Assembly: GCF_039613825.1 (NCBI RefSeq)
Contig: NZ_CP154826.1
Span: 186,001 to 250,000, forward strand
DNA from: Diaminobutyricibacter sp. McL0608
GTDB lineage: Bacteria; Actinomycetota; Actinomycetes; Actinomycetales; Microbacteriaceae
Length of the DNA stretch: 64,000 nucleotides
Direction: 5' to 3'
This document shows positions 33,555-41,903 of the stretch, in pieces. Position 1 is the stretch's first letter. Every line of letters begins with the position of its first letter. The notes beneath the pieces are model-generated. The model had not been told where the DNA came from. It searched no databases and saw only the letters and a list, made by a program, of their open reading frames with translations. The position numbers were made by a program, and so were the translations under genes.

Positions 33555-34577
33555 ATGGATACGGATTTTCAGGGAAAGGTCATCGTCGTCACGGGAGCTT
33601 CCGGTGGCGTCGGGCGCGCCACCGCGGTGGAGTTCGGGCGGCTCGGCGCACGGGTCGCGCTCCTCGCGCGGGGCCAGGCGGGACTCGACGGCGCAGCGAG
33701 AGAGGTCGAGCGCTCGGGCGGCTCGGCGTTGCCGATCAGCGTCGACGTGGCCGACGCGGAGGCGGTGGATGCGGCTGCCGAACGCGTCGAAGCGGAACTC
33801 GGGCCGATCGACGTGTGGGTGAACGTCGCGTTCTCGTCGATCTTCGCACCGGTGGCCGAACTCGCTGCGGCGGAGGTCCGGCGCGCAACGGAAGTCACCT
33901 ACCTCGGCTTCGTCTACGGGACGATGTCGGCCCTGCGCCGGATGCGCGGACGCGGAACCGGGACGATCGTGCAGGTGGGCTCCGCACTCGCGTACCGCGG
34001 CATCCCGTTGCAGGCCGCCTACTGCGGGGCGAAGCACGCGATCCAGGGCTTCAACGAGTCGCTGCGCTGCGAACTGCTGCACGAGAAGAGCGCCATCCGC
34101 ACGACCATGGTTCAGCTTCCGGCGCTCAACACGCCGCAGTTCAGCTGGGTGCTCTCACGCCTGCCGCACCAGGCGCAGCCGGTGCCGCCGATCTACCAGC
34201 CCGAGGTCGCCGCACGCGCGATCGTCTGGGCGGCCGCGCATCCGCAGCGTCGCGAATACTGGGTGGGCGCGAGCACGGTCGCCACCCTCCTCGTCAACGC
34301 GGTGGCGCCGGGGATGCTCGACCGCTACCTGGGTTCGACAGGGTTCTCGTCGCAGCAGACGGCCGAGCCGCGCAGCGACGACCAGCCGGCGAACCTCTGG
34401 GAGCCGGCGGACGGCTCCCGGGACTTCGGGACGCACGGCAGGTTCGACGACCGGGCCGCGTCCACGAGCCGGCAGTGGTGGTTCTCGAAACACCATCGGA
34501 GCGTCGGACTCGCGGTCGGCGCCGTCGTCGCGTCGGCGGCGGTGCAACTCACGGGCGGGCGTGCTCGTCGATCGTGA
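33555..34577 (+). CDS. SDR family oxidoreductase with C-terminal extension
   Basis: A 340-residue short-chain dehydrogenase. The cofactor motif TGASGGVGRATAVEF is at about 13-27 and the catalytic Ser and YxxxK (AYCGAKHAIQGF) near 156. Beyond the usual 250 residues there is a tail with a possible membrane helix (SVGLAVGAVVASAAVQLTG), so it may be membrane-attached. This long-tailed SDR type often oxidises or reduces alcohols of unknown identity. It precedes a convergent GH15 gene and may belong functionally with the sugar-oxidation operon. Confidence 0.83.
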   Translation: MDTDFQGKVIVVTGASGGVGRATAVEFGRLGARVALLARGQAGLDGAAREVERSGGSALPISVDVADAEAVDAAAERVEAELGPIDVWVNVAFSSIFAPVAELAAAEVRRATEVTYLGFVYGTMSALRRMRGRGTGTIVQVGSALAYRGIPLQAAYCGAKHAIQGFNESLRCELLHEKSAIRTTMVQLPALNTPQFSWVLSRLPHQAQPVPPIYQPEVAARAIVWAAAHPQRREYWVGASTVATLLVNAVAPGMLDRYLGSTGFSSQQTAEPRSDDQPANLWEPADGSRDFGTHGRFDDRAASTSRQWWFSKHHRSVGLAVGAVVASAAVQLTGGRARRS

Positions 34578-34589
34578 TCGCGGCGTTGA

Positions 34590-36320
34590 TCAGGCCCAGA
34601 TGGCTGAGACCCTGGGGGAGGTTTCCCAGAACGTCTTCTGGTCCTCGTCGATCATCTCGGCCAGCACGCCCACATCGTTCGACAGCTTCACGAGCCGGTC
34701 CATCAATGCGACGGCCTCATCCTGTCGCCCGACGGCTGCGAGCGCGGCGGCGAGCCAGAAGGAGCAGGCGACGAAGGGATGCTCGACCGCGTCCATGCCC
34801 GAATACCGGTAGAGCAGGGGGCCGCGACCGAGTTGAGCGACGATCGTGTCGATGGTCGACGCCATCCGGGGTCCCGTGTCGAACCCGCTCACTGCGTGCA
34901 GGAGCACCGACGCATCGAGGTCGGTGCCGCCGGCCACCATGGTGTACGCGCCGAGTTCCTCAGACCAGCAATGCTCGCCGATCCAGTCGCGGATCCGTTC
35001 CCGTTCTGCACGCCACCGGTCCGGGCTGCCGTGCAGTTGCCCCTTCTCCGCAAGGTGCACGGCCGCATCGAGGGCCTGCCAGCATCCCATTTTCGATGAC
35101 GTGAAGTGACGCGGCTCGACGAGTTCCCACATCCCGGAATCCGGCGTCCGCCAGAAGTCGCAGGCCCGGTTGGCGACTCCGGCGAGCATCCGTTTCGTCT
35201 TCTCGTCGAGGATGTTGCCGGCGTTCACGTACTCGCGAGCGAGTCCGAGCAGATCGCCGAAGACTCCGAGCTGCCGCTGGTCCTGAGCGCGATTGCCCGA
35301 GACCACCGGACCGATCCCGTTCCAGCCCGGAACGTCGAACGTCGTGACACCATGGGGGACGCTGCCGTCGAGATCGTAGAAAACATGAAGGTCGGAAGGA
35401 TCGTCTTCGATGGTCTCGAGAAGCCACGAGAAGGCGGCATGGGTCTCTGTCCGCAGACCGAACCGCACGAGCGCCCGCACCGAATACGCGGCGTCGCGCA
35501 CCCAGGCGAACCGGTAGTCCCAGTTCTTTCCGCCGTAAGCGCTCTCCGGCAGCGACGTCGTGGCGGCGGCCGCAACCGCCCCGGTCGGCGCGTACACCAG
35601 CGACTTCAGCAGAAGGGCGCTCCGCTGGACCTCGGACGACCACCTGCCGTCGAACGCGAAAGTCTTCGACCACTCCCGCCAGGTCGCGATCGTCCGGTCG
35701 ATTCCAGCATCCACCGTCTGCGCGTCGGGCAGGTGGAGGGGCTCGTTCTCGGTCGCGACAAGGGCGAGGATGTGCCGGGACCCAGGAGCGGTCGTGAAGG
35801 TTCCATGCAAGGCGGTCTCCGAATGCGCCGGCTGACGGCGCCGGCGTGGGTGATGTTCTGTGCCTGTCACGCCGATCGTCACCGATCCCGCGTGGATGAT
35901 CGAATGCGCGCCGTCATGGTGGATCCAGGGGGAGGCTGTGCCGAGCAGGGTTCCCGGCTGCACCGACCAGCGCATCCGCACCTCGCCTTCCACGCCCTCG
36001 ATGCGCCGGCCCAGTTCAGTCCATGGGAGGCGGCCTTCGATACCCGTGATGAGCGCATCCGTCACGCGTACGCTGCCGGTCGGGGTGTGGATGAGTGACG
36101 TGAGCACATTGGTGCCGCGCACGTAGCGACGCGAAACGGTGAACTCGCCGACCGGGGCGAGTTCGATGCGGCCGCCCGACTCGTCGTCGAGGAGCCCTGC
36201 GAAGACCGGCAGGGAGTTGAGGCTGGGGAGGGGAAGCCAGTCGATACTCCCGTTTCGTCCCACCAGGGCGATGGTGCGACCGTCGCCGATCACGCCGTAG
36301 TCGCGCAGGGCCGAAGTCAC
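34590..36320 (-). CDS. glycoside hydrolase family 15 protein
   Basis: A 576-residue GH15 enzyme of the bacterial glucoamylase/trehalase-like type. The start region RDYGVIGDGRTIALVGRNGS and SIDWLPLP is the family hallmark; the catalytic-domain marks are YGGKNWDYRFAWVRDAAYSV near 290 and the acidic C-terminal segment. No signal peptide is seen, so it acts on an intracellular alpha-glucoside such as trehalose or maltooligosaccharide. GTG 36320 is chosen because AGAGG stands 6 bases upstream and the protein then begins like its relatives; GTG 36326 and an ATG further upstream are possible. Confidence 0.83.
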   Translation of the reverse strand: MTSALRDYGVIGDGRTIALVGRNGSIDWLPLPSLNSLPVFAGLLDDESGGRIELAPVGEFTVSRRYVRGTNVLTSLIHTPTGSVRVTDALITGIEGRLPWTELGRRIEGVEGEVRMRWSVQPGTLLGTASPWIHHDGAHSIIHAGSVTIGVTGTEHHPRRRRQPAHSETALHGTFTTAPGSRHILALVATENEPLHLPDAQTVDAGIDRTIATWREWSKTFAFDGRWSSEVQRSALLLKSLVYAPTGAVAAAATTSLPESAYGGKNWDYRFAWVRDAAYSVRALVRFGLRTETHAAFSWLLETIEDDPSDLHVFYDLDGSVPHGVTTFDVPGWNGIGPVVSGNRAQDQRQLGVFGDLLGLAREYVNAGNILDEKTKRMLAGVANRACDFWRTPDSGMWELVEPRHFTSSKMGCWQALDAAVHLAEKGQLHGSPDRWRAERERIRDWIGEHCWSEELGAYTMVAGGTDLDASVLLHAVSGFDTGPRMASTIDTIVAQLGRGPLLYRYSGMDAVEHPFVACSFWLAAALAAVGRQDEAVALMDRLVKLSNDVGVLAEMIDEDQKTFWETSPRVSAIWA

Positions 36321-36438
36321 AGTCACCTCTGGACTATCCGCCCGAACCGGGGCCGTGACAAGGGCGGGATCGGCGATTCCCACCGGAAACATAACCCGTT
36401 CCCAGCCGATTCCTGATCGCGAGTGCATCATTGTGAGC

Positions 36439-37170
36439 ATGGACGAGAATATGCCGACGGAGCCGCTCCCCCCGGCTCAGCAGCCGCAGCCCGGTTACAC
36501 GCAGCCGCAGCAGCCGCAGCCGGTGTACGCGCAGCAGCCGCAGCAGCCTGCACCGCAGCAGCCTGCCCCGCAGCAGTCTGCCCAGCAGCAGCACCAGCCG
36601 CAGGACAACGAGCCTTTCTACAAGCGCTACGGCCTCGCGTTCGCGATCTCGACGCTGATCCTGGGCGCGTTCGTGATTTTCGGGTTCGTGGGTGCCGGCG
36701 CCTTCGCGGTCGGCAACTTCGTTTCCCATGCCGGCAATGGCATCTCGCACGTGTTCGAACAGGACCGCGGCCGGCCGGAGCCGGGAATCCCCGGTCAGGG
36801 CAAGGGCCAGGGAAACGGGCAGGGCAACGGAAACGGGCAGGGGCAGGGCGCGGCGCCCAACCCGAACTCGGGGAGTCAGCTCGCGGTGGTCCGCGGCACG
36901 ATCATGGACATCTCGGGATCGACCTGGACGATCGACACGCAGAAGGGTGTGACGGTCACCGTCGAGGTGTCGTCATCGACCCAGTTCGGTACGCCGAACC
37001 AGTCGGAGAGCGCATCCGATTTCGCGGTGGGCCAGGAGGTCATCGTGCTCGGTTCGCGTTCGGGTGACACGGTCACCGCGGTCCGCGTGCTCGACCTCTC
37101 GACGTTCAAGCAGCCCCTGCCCATCGGTCCGAACACCCCCGTAACCCCCGGCCCCAGCCCGAGCAAATAG
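36439..37170 (+). CDS. membrane-anchored DUF5666 protein with Pro/Gln-rich cytoplasmic tail
   Basis: A 243-residue protein. Residues 6-55 are a low-complexity Pro/Gln tail (QPQQPQPVYAQQPQQPAPQQ), residues 65-95 one membrane helix (YGLAFAISTLILGAFVIFGF), 110-145 a Gly/Gln/Asn-rich spacer (GKGQGNGQGNGNGQGQG), and 150-225 a DUF5666-type beta domain (VRGTIMDISGSTWTIDTQKG). The C-terminus is Pro/Thr-rich. It is probably an extracytoplasmic binding or structural protein of unknown partner. GTG 36433 is an alternative start. Confidence 0.75.
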   Translation: MDENMPTEPLPPAQQPQPGYTQPQQPQPVYAQQPQQPAPQQPAPQQSAQQQHQPQDNEPFYKRYGLAFAISTLILGAFVIFGFVGAGAFAVGNFVSHAGNGISHVFEQDRGRPEPGIPGQGKGQGNGQGNGNGQGQGAAPNPNSGSQLAVVRGTIMDISGSTWTIDTQKGVTVTVEVSSSTQFGTPNQSESASDFAVGQEVIVLGSRSGDTVTAVRVLDLSTFKQPLPIGPNTPVTPGPSPSK

Positions 37171-37180
37171 CTCCGCTCCC

Positions 37181-37240
37181 CGCACTAATTGCGTCTCGGC
37201 GCACTACGTCTACTCAGTGCGGCGAGACGGAAATAGTTCG
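37181..37240. repeat. 60-bp palindromic repeat, copy 1
   Basis: Begins CGCACTAATT and ends with the complementary TAGTTCG; inner boxes CGCAC (position 20) and GTGCG (position 37) flank the loop. It starts 11 bases after the DUF5666 gene stop. The loop carries GTCTAC, the complement of GTAGAC in copies 5 and 6. It can form a long hairpin and may act as a terminator. Confidence 0.7.
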
Positions 37241-37293
37241 GCGAAGGTCACAAGGCCCAGCAAGCACGGCACTCTCGCAGCCACATCGGCAAC

Positions 37294-37353
37294 CGCACTC
37301 GTTCCGCATGGGCGCACTCGTACATACGAGTGCGCCTGAACAGAAGACGTGCG
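37294..37353. repeat. 60-bp palindromic repeat, copy 2
   Basis: Same frame of boxes as copy 1: CGCACT at position 1, CGCAC at 20, GTGCG at 37, CGTGCG at the end. The centre is a perfect 26-bp dyad, GGCGCACTCGTA with TACGAGTGCGCC around CA (37311-37336). The outer arms are more diverged. Confidence 0.65.
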
Positions 37354-37434
37354 GCGGAGCCGCGCCGCTCCCTCCGCGCACCCGGCGCGCGTGCGCGATG
37401 AGGTTCATTTGCACGAGGGTGCTTTCGCGCTCGC

Positions 37435-37494
37435 CGCACTAGCAGTGTCCCCGCGCACGCGTACCTACGCGTGCGGCGAGACAGAAGCAGTGCG
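37435..37494. repeat. 60-bp palindromic repeat, copy 3
   Basis: Begins CGCACTAGCA and ends GCAGTGCG, with inner arms GCGCACGCGTA and TACGCGTGCG around CC. The right side shares GGCGAGACAGAAG with copies 1, 5 and 6 in whole or part. It ends 27 bases before the stop of the convergent bioQ-like gene. Confidence 0.65.
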
Positions 37495-37520
37495 GCGAGG
37501 CGGCAGGGTGCGGCCGCCGG

Positions 37521-38141
37521 CTACCGGAGGGTCTCGGCGGAGGCGCGGTAGACCTCGAGGCCGCCGGCCAGCAGGGTGATCCCGAAGTCGAAGCCGCCCG
37601 CAGTGTCATCGTCGTCGAGCGGGCCCTCCGGCTCTCGTGCTGCACCCAGGCTGCTCGCCTGCAGGTGCTGCTGCTCCCGCGACACGTGGCCAAGGATGAA
37701 GTGGAGCACCGCCCGGGCCGCGGCCGCACTCGTTCGGTCGTCGAAGCCGCCGCGCGCGATGGCCGTCGCGAGACGTTCTTCCGCCTGGTCGCCGCCCAAC
37801 CCGAGCGCGAGTGTGCTGGAGACGACCTCCGCCCCGTCGCGGTAGGCGAGGAGAGCATCCCTCAACGCTCCGGCTTCCGAGTGCAGGTCTGCGCGCCAGT
37901 CCGCCGTCGGCGGCGTCACGCGCTGCTGGCTCAGGATGCTGTCGCTGACGGCCGCGAGCAGCGTCTGCTTGTTCGGGAAGTGCCAGTACAGGGCGCTCGG
38001 CTGCACATTCAGCACGGAGGCGAGCCTGCGCATGGTGAGGTCGGGAAGCCCCAGCTCATCGAGCACGGAGAGGGCGGCGCGCGTCACGTCCTGCTGCGTG
38101 TGACGGATGACGCGGGTGCCGTTGTCTTCCGAGTTGTCCAT
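37521..38141 (-). CDS. bioQ: TetR family regulator, probable biotin repressor BioQ
   Basis: A 206-residue TetR protein with helix-turn-helix at about 15-60 (DVTRAALSVLDELGLPDLTM, RRLASVLNVQPSALYWHFPNK). It is divergent from bioY, and the 79-base gap holds three TGAAC-N3-GTTCA sites, the palindrome known for the actinobacterial biotin regulator BioQ. Identity as BioQ is therefore inferred from site, neighbour and family together. It would repress the transporter operon, and probably itself, when biotin is sufficient; a separate effector mechanism cannot be read. The ATG at 38141 is the natural start. Confidence 0.78.
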   Translation of the reverse strand: MDNSEDNGTRVIRHTQQDVTRAALSVLDELGLPDLTMRRLASVLNVQPSALYWHFPNKQTLLAAVSDSILSQQRVTPPTADWRADLHSEAGALRDALLAYRDGAEVVSSTLALGLGGDQAEERLATAIARGGFDDRTSAAAARAVLHFILGHVSREQQHLQASSLGAAREPEGPLDDDDTAGGFDFGITLLAGGLEVYRASAETLR

Positions 38142-38154
38142 TACGCCAGCATAG

Positions 38155-38197
38155 TGAACAATGTTCACGTGAACGGTGTTCAGGTGAACGGCGTTCA
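38155..38197. promoter_or_regulatory. three tandem BioQ-type operators
   Basis: TGAACAATGTTCA (38155-38167), TGAACGGTGTTCA (38170-38182) and TGAACGGCGTTCA (38185-38197) are each perfect 5-bp dyads with a 3-base centre, repeated at exactly 15 bp. They fill the gap between bioQ and bioY, so both promoters should be covered. Confidence 0.88.
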
Positions 38198-38220
38198 GGA
38201 TCCCGACAGGAGAAGAGCCC

Positions 38221-38841
38221 GTGAAGACACAGCGTGCAATCGACCCGCGCGACCTCGCCAAAGTCGCGGTGTTCGCGGCCCTGATCGCCGTCCTCGGCCT
38301 CCCCGGCGCCATCCCGGTGTTCGGCGGCGCGGTACCCATCACTGCGCAGACCCTCGGGGTCATGCTCTCCGGGGCGATCCTCGGGCCCTGGCTCGGGGCC
38401 CTCTCCGTGATCGTGTTCGAAGTGCTCGTCGCCCTCGGGCTTCCCCTGCTCTCGGGCGGACGTGGCGGGGTGAGCGTCTTCGTCGGCCCGTCGGCCGGGT
38501 ACCTCTTCGGCTGGATCGCCGGATCGTTCGTCATCGGGCTGATCCTCTGGGCCGGCGGCAAGAAGCCGACCTGGCTGCGGGCGTTCATCGCCTGTCTCGT
38601 CGGCGGCATCGGGGTCATCTATGCGATCGGCATCCCCGTGCAGGCCTGGGTGACGCACATCCCGATTCCGCAGACCGCACTGCTCAGCCTCGCGTTCATC
38701 CCTGGCGACATCCTCAAGGCGGTGCTCGCGGCCACGATCACGATGCTGCTGTGGCGCGCGTACCCGCCCGCGTTCACGGCGTACGCCACGCGTCACGCGG
38801 CCAGGGCGAAGAAACCCGACGACCTGGTGGATGCGGGATGA
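38221..38841 (+). CDS. bioY: biotin ECF transporter S component BioY
   Basis: A 206-residue membrane protein with six helices. The BioY segments GAIPVFGGAVPITAQTLGVM, SGAILGPWLGALSVIVFE and GGVSVFVGPSAGYLFGW are clear. It captures biotin and works with the ATPase and T subunits encoded three genes later. CAGGAGAAG lies 7 bases before GTG 38221. It is the first gene of the operon controlled by the three BioQ-type sites, and its stop overlaps the acyl-CoA ligase ATG by 4 bases. Confidence 0.93.
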   Translation: MKTQRAIDPRDLAKVAVFAALIAVLGLPGAIPVFGGAVPITAQTLGVMLSGAILGPWLGALSVIVFEVLVALGLPLLSGGRGGVSVFVGPSAGYLFGWIAGSFVIGLILWAGGKKPTWLRAFIACLVGGIGVIYAIGIPVQAWVTHIPIPQTALLSLAFIPGDILKAVLAATITMLLWRAYPPAFTAYATRHAARAKKPDDLVDAG

Positions 38842-40088
38842 CCCGATCCGGCTGGATCTCACGGGGGGAGTCGCGCCTTCAGGGCGCAGACTTCGACGCC
38901 GCTGTGACTGCGCGCGCCGCCGAGCACGGCGGCCGTGGCGCTCGCATCGAGCCGATCCGCACGCCGGATGCACTGCAGGCACTCGTCGAGGCTTTCGCCG
39001 TCAGAGAGTCGGGCGGCATCCCGGTCATCGGCGACGACCGCTGGGAAGAAGAACAATGGCTCGACCTGCAGCTCACCTGCCGGAGCCTGTCCGCCCCTGC
39101 CGGGCTCGCGTGGGCGACACTGACGTCGGGAAGCACGCGCAGCCCCCGACTGATCCTGCGATCGGATGGGTCCTGGTCGTCGTCCTACCCGGACATCGCC
39201 CGGCTCCTCGGGCTCACCGCCGAGTCGGTCGTGTATCTCCCCGTCCACCTGGTGTCGTCGATGTCCATGTTCTCGATCGCGATGTCGCGCAGCCTCGGGC
39301 ACAGCATCCGGCTCCCGCGCCTGCGCCGGCCGGCAGCCGACGACCTGGCGGATGCGACCCACGTGCACGCGACCCCGCTGCTGTTCGAGCGCATCCTCGA
39401 CCTGGTCGAGGATGGCGCGTCCCACCGCCTCACCGCCGCTCTCGTCGGCGGCGCCCGACTCGACCCGGCGCTGCGCAGGCGTGCCGCCGAACTCGGCATC
39501 CGGGTCGTCACGTACTACGGCGCCGCGGAGCTCTCGTTCGTCGCTTTCGACGACGACGGCTCAGGGCTCCGCACGTTCCCGGACGTCGAATCCCGGCTCG
39601 ATGGAGACGGCCGGCTGTGGGTGCGCTCGCCGTATCTCGCCGCCGGCTATGCGGGCGACGAGCAGGGCCCGTTCGCGATGGACGACGGCTGGGCCACTGT
39701 GGGCGACCTGGCGGCGATCGACGCCGCCGGTCGGCTGACGCTCCGCGGCCGGGCTGATGGTGCGATCCTCACGGCCGGCGCGACGGTGGTTCCCGAGGAG
39801 GTCGAGGCCGTGCTGCGAACGGTGCCGGGCATCCGCGAGGCCGTGGTGTTCGGCAACGCAGCCCACGGAACCGATTCGCTCGTCACCGCTGTCGTCGAGT
39901 TCGACCCGGATGTCCTGCTCACCGCACCCGAGCTCAGGGAGCGGATGCGTTCGGCGCTCATGCTGCCACACCGGCCCCGCCTCTGGTACAGGATGGAGCG
40001 CATCCCTCTGACCGCGACGGGCAAGCCCGCACGCGGGCGCGTACGCGAGGCCGTCGCGAACGGGGAGGTTCCCCGCCTTGGGACGTAG
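38838..40088 (+). CDS. AMP-dependent acyl-CoA ligase in the bioY operon (YhfT-like)
   Basis: A 416-residue adenylate-forming enzyme, shorter than the usual 500-550. The phosphate loop is LTSGSTRSPRLILRS near 97, the A5 motif TYYGAAELSF near 220, the hinge WATVGDLAAIDAAGRLTLRGR near 285, and the catalytic Lys lies in PLTATGKPARG at the end. The bioY-ligase-thiolase order matches yhfUTS of Bacillus, where a role in making a pimelate-type precursor has been proposed; the acid activated here is not known. Coupled to bioY by ATGA. Confidence 0.8.
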   Translation: MTRSGWISRGESRLQGADFDAAVTARAAEHGGRGARIEPIRTPDALQALVEAFAVRESGGIPVIGDDRWEEEQWLDLQLTCRSLSAPAGLAWATLTSGSTRSPRLILRSDGSWSSSYPDIARLLGLTAESVVYLPVHLVSSMSMFSIAMSRSLGHSIRLPRLRRPAADDLADATHVHATPLLFERILDLVEDGASHRLTAALVGGARLDPALRRRAAELGIRVVTYYGAAELSFVAFDDDGSGLRTFPDVESRLDGDGRLWVRSPYLAAGYAGDEQGPFAMDDGWATVGDLAAIDAAGRLTLRGRADGAILTAGATVVPEEVEAVLRTVPGIREAVVFGNAAHGTDSLVTAVVEFDPDVLLTAPELRERMRSALMLPHRPRLWYRMERIPLTATGKPARGRVREAVANGEVPRLGT

Positions 40089-41217
40089 CACGGCGACGAT
40101 CGTGGCGGCGCGGCGGACTCCCGTCGCCACGCGCGGCGGGCGGCTGGCACAGCATCCGGTGGATGCGCTGGCGGCCGCAGCGATCCGCGCGGCCGTCGAC
40201 GACGCGGAGAGCTGCACCCGCGGCGAGCTCGCGGTCGCCGACGTCGTCATCGGCAACTGCATGGGTCCCGGCGGGAACACCGCACGTGTGGCGGCGCTCG
40301 CCGCGGGACTCGACGTCGCCGTTCCCGGAATGACCATCGACCGCCAGTGCGGCAGCGGCCTCTCGGCCATCATCACGGCGGCCGGCATGATTCGGGCCGG
40401 TGATGCCGAGGCCGTCGTCGCCGGGGGTGCGGAGAGCGCATCGACCGCGCCGGTCCGGGTGATGGACGGGCAGCCGTATACGCGGGCCGCGTTCGCTCCG
40501 CCGGGCCACCACGACCCCGAGATGATTCCGGCCGCCGAGGCTCTCGGGCGGCGGTTCGGCATCTCCCGTGACGAGCAGGACGCGTATGCGCTGCGCAGTC
40601 ACCGCGCGGCCGAGCGGGCCATCCGCGCCGGTCTGTTCACCGACGAGCTGGTCGCGGTCGGCTCCACGACCGCGGACGACGGCCCCCGCGCCGATCTGGA
40701 ACGCATGCTCCACCGATTTCCGCCGCTCGCAGGCGGAGCAGTGACCGCCGGCAATTCGAGTCGCGTGAGCGACGGGGCGGCCGCGGTCGCGATCGTCGAC
40801 GATGCGCTTCGCGGCTCGGCGCCGGGACTCCGCCTGGTCGCCTCGGCGGCTGTCGGATGCGACCCCGCCCTTCCCGGCATCGGCCCGGTTCCCGCGGTCG
40901 AGCGCGTCCTCGACCTCTCCGGCAGCTCCCTCGACGATGTGGCCGCCATCGAGATCGTCGAAGCCTTCTCGGCACAGACTCTCGCCGTTCTCGAGTCGCT
41001 CGGACTGCACGGCGAGGGCCGCACCGATCCCCGCGTCTGCGCCCAGGGTGGCGCGCTCGCACTGGGACACCCGTGGGGTGCGAGCGGTGCGATCGCGGTC
41101 GTGAGGCTGTTCTCGCGGCTCGTGCGTGCGGGTGCACCGGCGGGCAGTCTCGGCCTCGCCACGGCGGCGGTCGGCGGAGGCCTGGGAGTCGCAGCACTGT
41201 TCGAGGTGGTCCGGTGA
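40078..41217 (+). CDS. thiolase / acetyl-CoA acetyltransferase in the bioY operon (YhfS-like)
   Basis: A 379-residue thiolase. Catalytic Cys91 is in TIDRQCGSGLSAI; the second half has NEAFA-type IVEAFSAQ, the active-site VCAQGGALALGHPWGASGA with His, and AAVGGGLGVA in place of the usual CxGGGxG, so the second catalytic Cys is Ala. The missing Cys may mean weak or altered condensation activity. The start is TTG 40078, 11 bases inside the ligase gene, with GGGGAGG upstream. It presumably acts on the ligase product. Confidence 0.8.
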   Translation: MGRSTATIVAARRTPVATRGGRLAQHPVDALAAAAIRAAVDDAESCTRGELAVADVVIGNCMGPGGNTARVAALAAGLDVAVPGMTIDRQCGSGLSAIITAAGMIRAGDAEAVVAGGAESASTAPVRVMDGQPYTRAAFAPPGHHDPEMIPAAEALGRRFGISRDEQDAYALRSHRAAERAIRAGLFTDELVAVGSTTADDGPRADLERMLHRFPPLAGGAVTAGNSSRVSDGAAAVAIVDDALRGSAPGLRLVASAAVGCDPALPGIGPVPAVERVLDLSGSSLDDVAAIEIVEAFSAQTLAVLESLGLHGEGRTDPRVCAQGGALALGHPWGASGAIAVVRLFSRLVRAGAPAGSLGLATAAVGGGLGVAALFEVVR

Positions 41218-41903
41218 GCGACCGTCAGATCGTCTTCGACGATGCCACTGTCGAGTTCGGGGGAGTCCCGGCGCTCGCCCATGTCTCGGTGACGCTGGAC
41301 GAACAGCGGATCGCCGTGATCGGCAGCAACGGCTCAGGCAAGTCGACGTTCGCCCGGCTTCTCAACGCCCTCACCCGGCCGACCTCGGGAACAGTTCGCG
41401 TGCACGGACTCGACACGGTCCGGCAGCAGAAGGAACTGCGCCGCCGGGTCGGTTTCGTCTTCAGCAACCCGGATGCGCAGATCATCATGCCGACCGTCGC
41501 CGAGGACGTCGCCTACTCCCTGAGGGGCAGCGATCTCAGCAAGGCGGAGCGGGCGGCGACGGTCGAGGCGGCCCTGCAGGAGTTCGGCCTCGCCGAGCTC
41601 CGCGACGCCCCGGCGCACCTGCTCTCCGGCGGCCAGAAGCAGCTCCTCAGCCTGTGTGCGGTTCTCGTGTCCGGGCCGTCACTGGTCGTCGCAGACGAGC
41701 CGACCGCGCTGCTCGACGCTGTGAACAGTCGCCGCATGGAACGGTTCCTCCTCGACGAGATGGACCAGCAGCTGGTGCTCGTCACCCACGACCTGAGACT
41801 CGCGGCCCGGTGCGACATCGCGATCCGCTTCGAGGGCGGCGGGCTCGTCGACCGCGGCGAGCCCGGCGACGTCATCGCGCGTTATGAGGAGGCGTTCGCG
41901 TGA
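41214..41903 (+). CDS. bioM: biotin ECF transporter ATPase BioM
   Basis: A 229-residue ABC ATPase of the CbiO type. Walker A GSNGSGKSTFARLLN near 35, Q-loop GFVFSNPDAQIIMPTVAEDV typical of ECF ATPases, signature LLSGGQKQLLSL near 135, Walker B LVVADEPTALLD and switch His VTHDLR. It powers uptake by BioY together with BioN. GTG 41214 overlaps the thiolase stop (GTGA). Confidence 0.9.
   Translation: MSDRQIVFDDATVEFGGVPALAHVSVTLDEQRIAVIGSNGSGKSTFARLLNALTRPTSGTVRVHGLDTVRQQKELRRRVGFVFSNPDAQIIMPTVAEDVAYSLRGSDLSKAERAATVEAALQEFGLAELRDAPAHLLSGGQKQLLSLCAVLVSGPSLVVADEPTALLDAVNSRRMERFLLDEMDQQLVLVTHDLRLAARCDIAIRFEGGGLVDRGEPGDVIARYEEAFA

Larger units (their letters stand above)
37171..37520. other. 350-base gene-free stretch between convergent genes
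   Basis: No coding frame with a ribosome site or family resemblance is seen. The stretch holds three 60-bp palindromic repeats (37181-37240, 37294-37353, 37435-37494), separated by 53 and 81 bases, and further GC-rich dyads near 37376-37395. Both flanking genes point into it, so its transcripts should be structured 3' ends. Confidence 0.65.

Noticed and set aside
36470-36610. Simple-sequence or VNTR repeat
   Set aside because: The CAGCCG-type repetition encodes a continuous Pro/Gln-rich cytoplasmic tail in frame with a membrane helix and DUF5666 domain; it is low-complexity coding sequence.
37181-37494. CRISPR array
   Set aside because: Three repeats of 60 bp with unequal gaps (53 and 81 bases), internal palindromes and diverged arms, no cas genes; single copies elsewhere also contradict an array.
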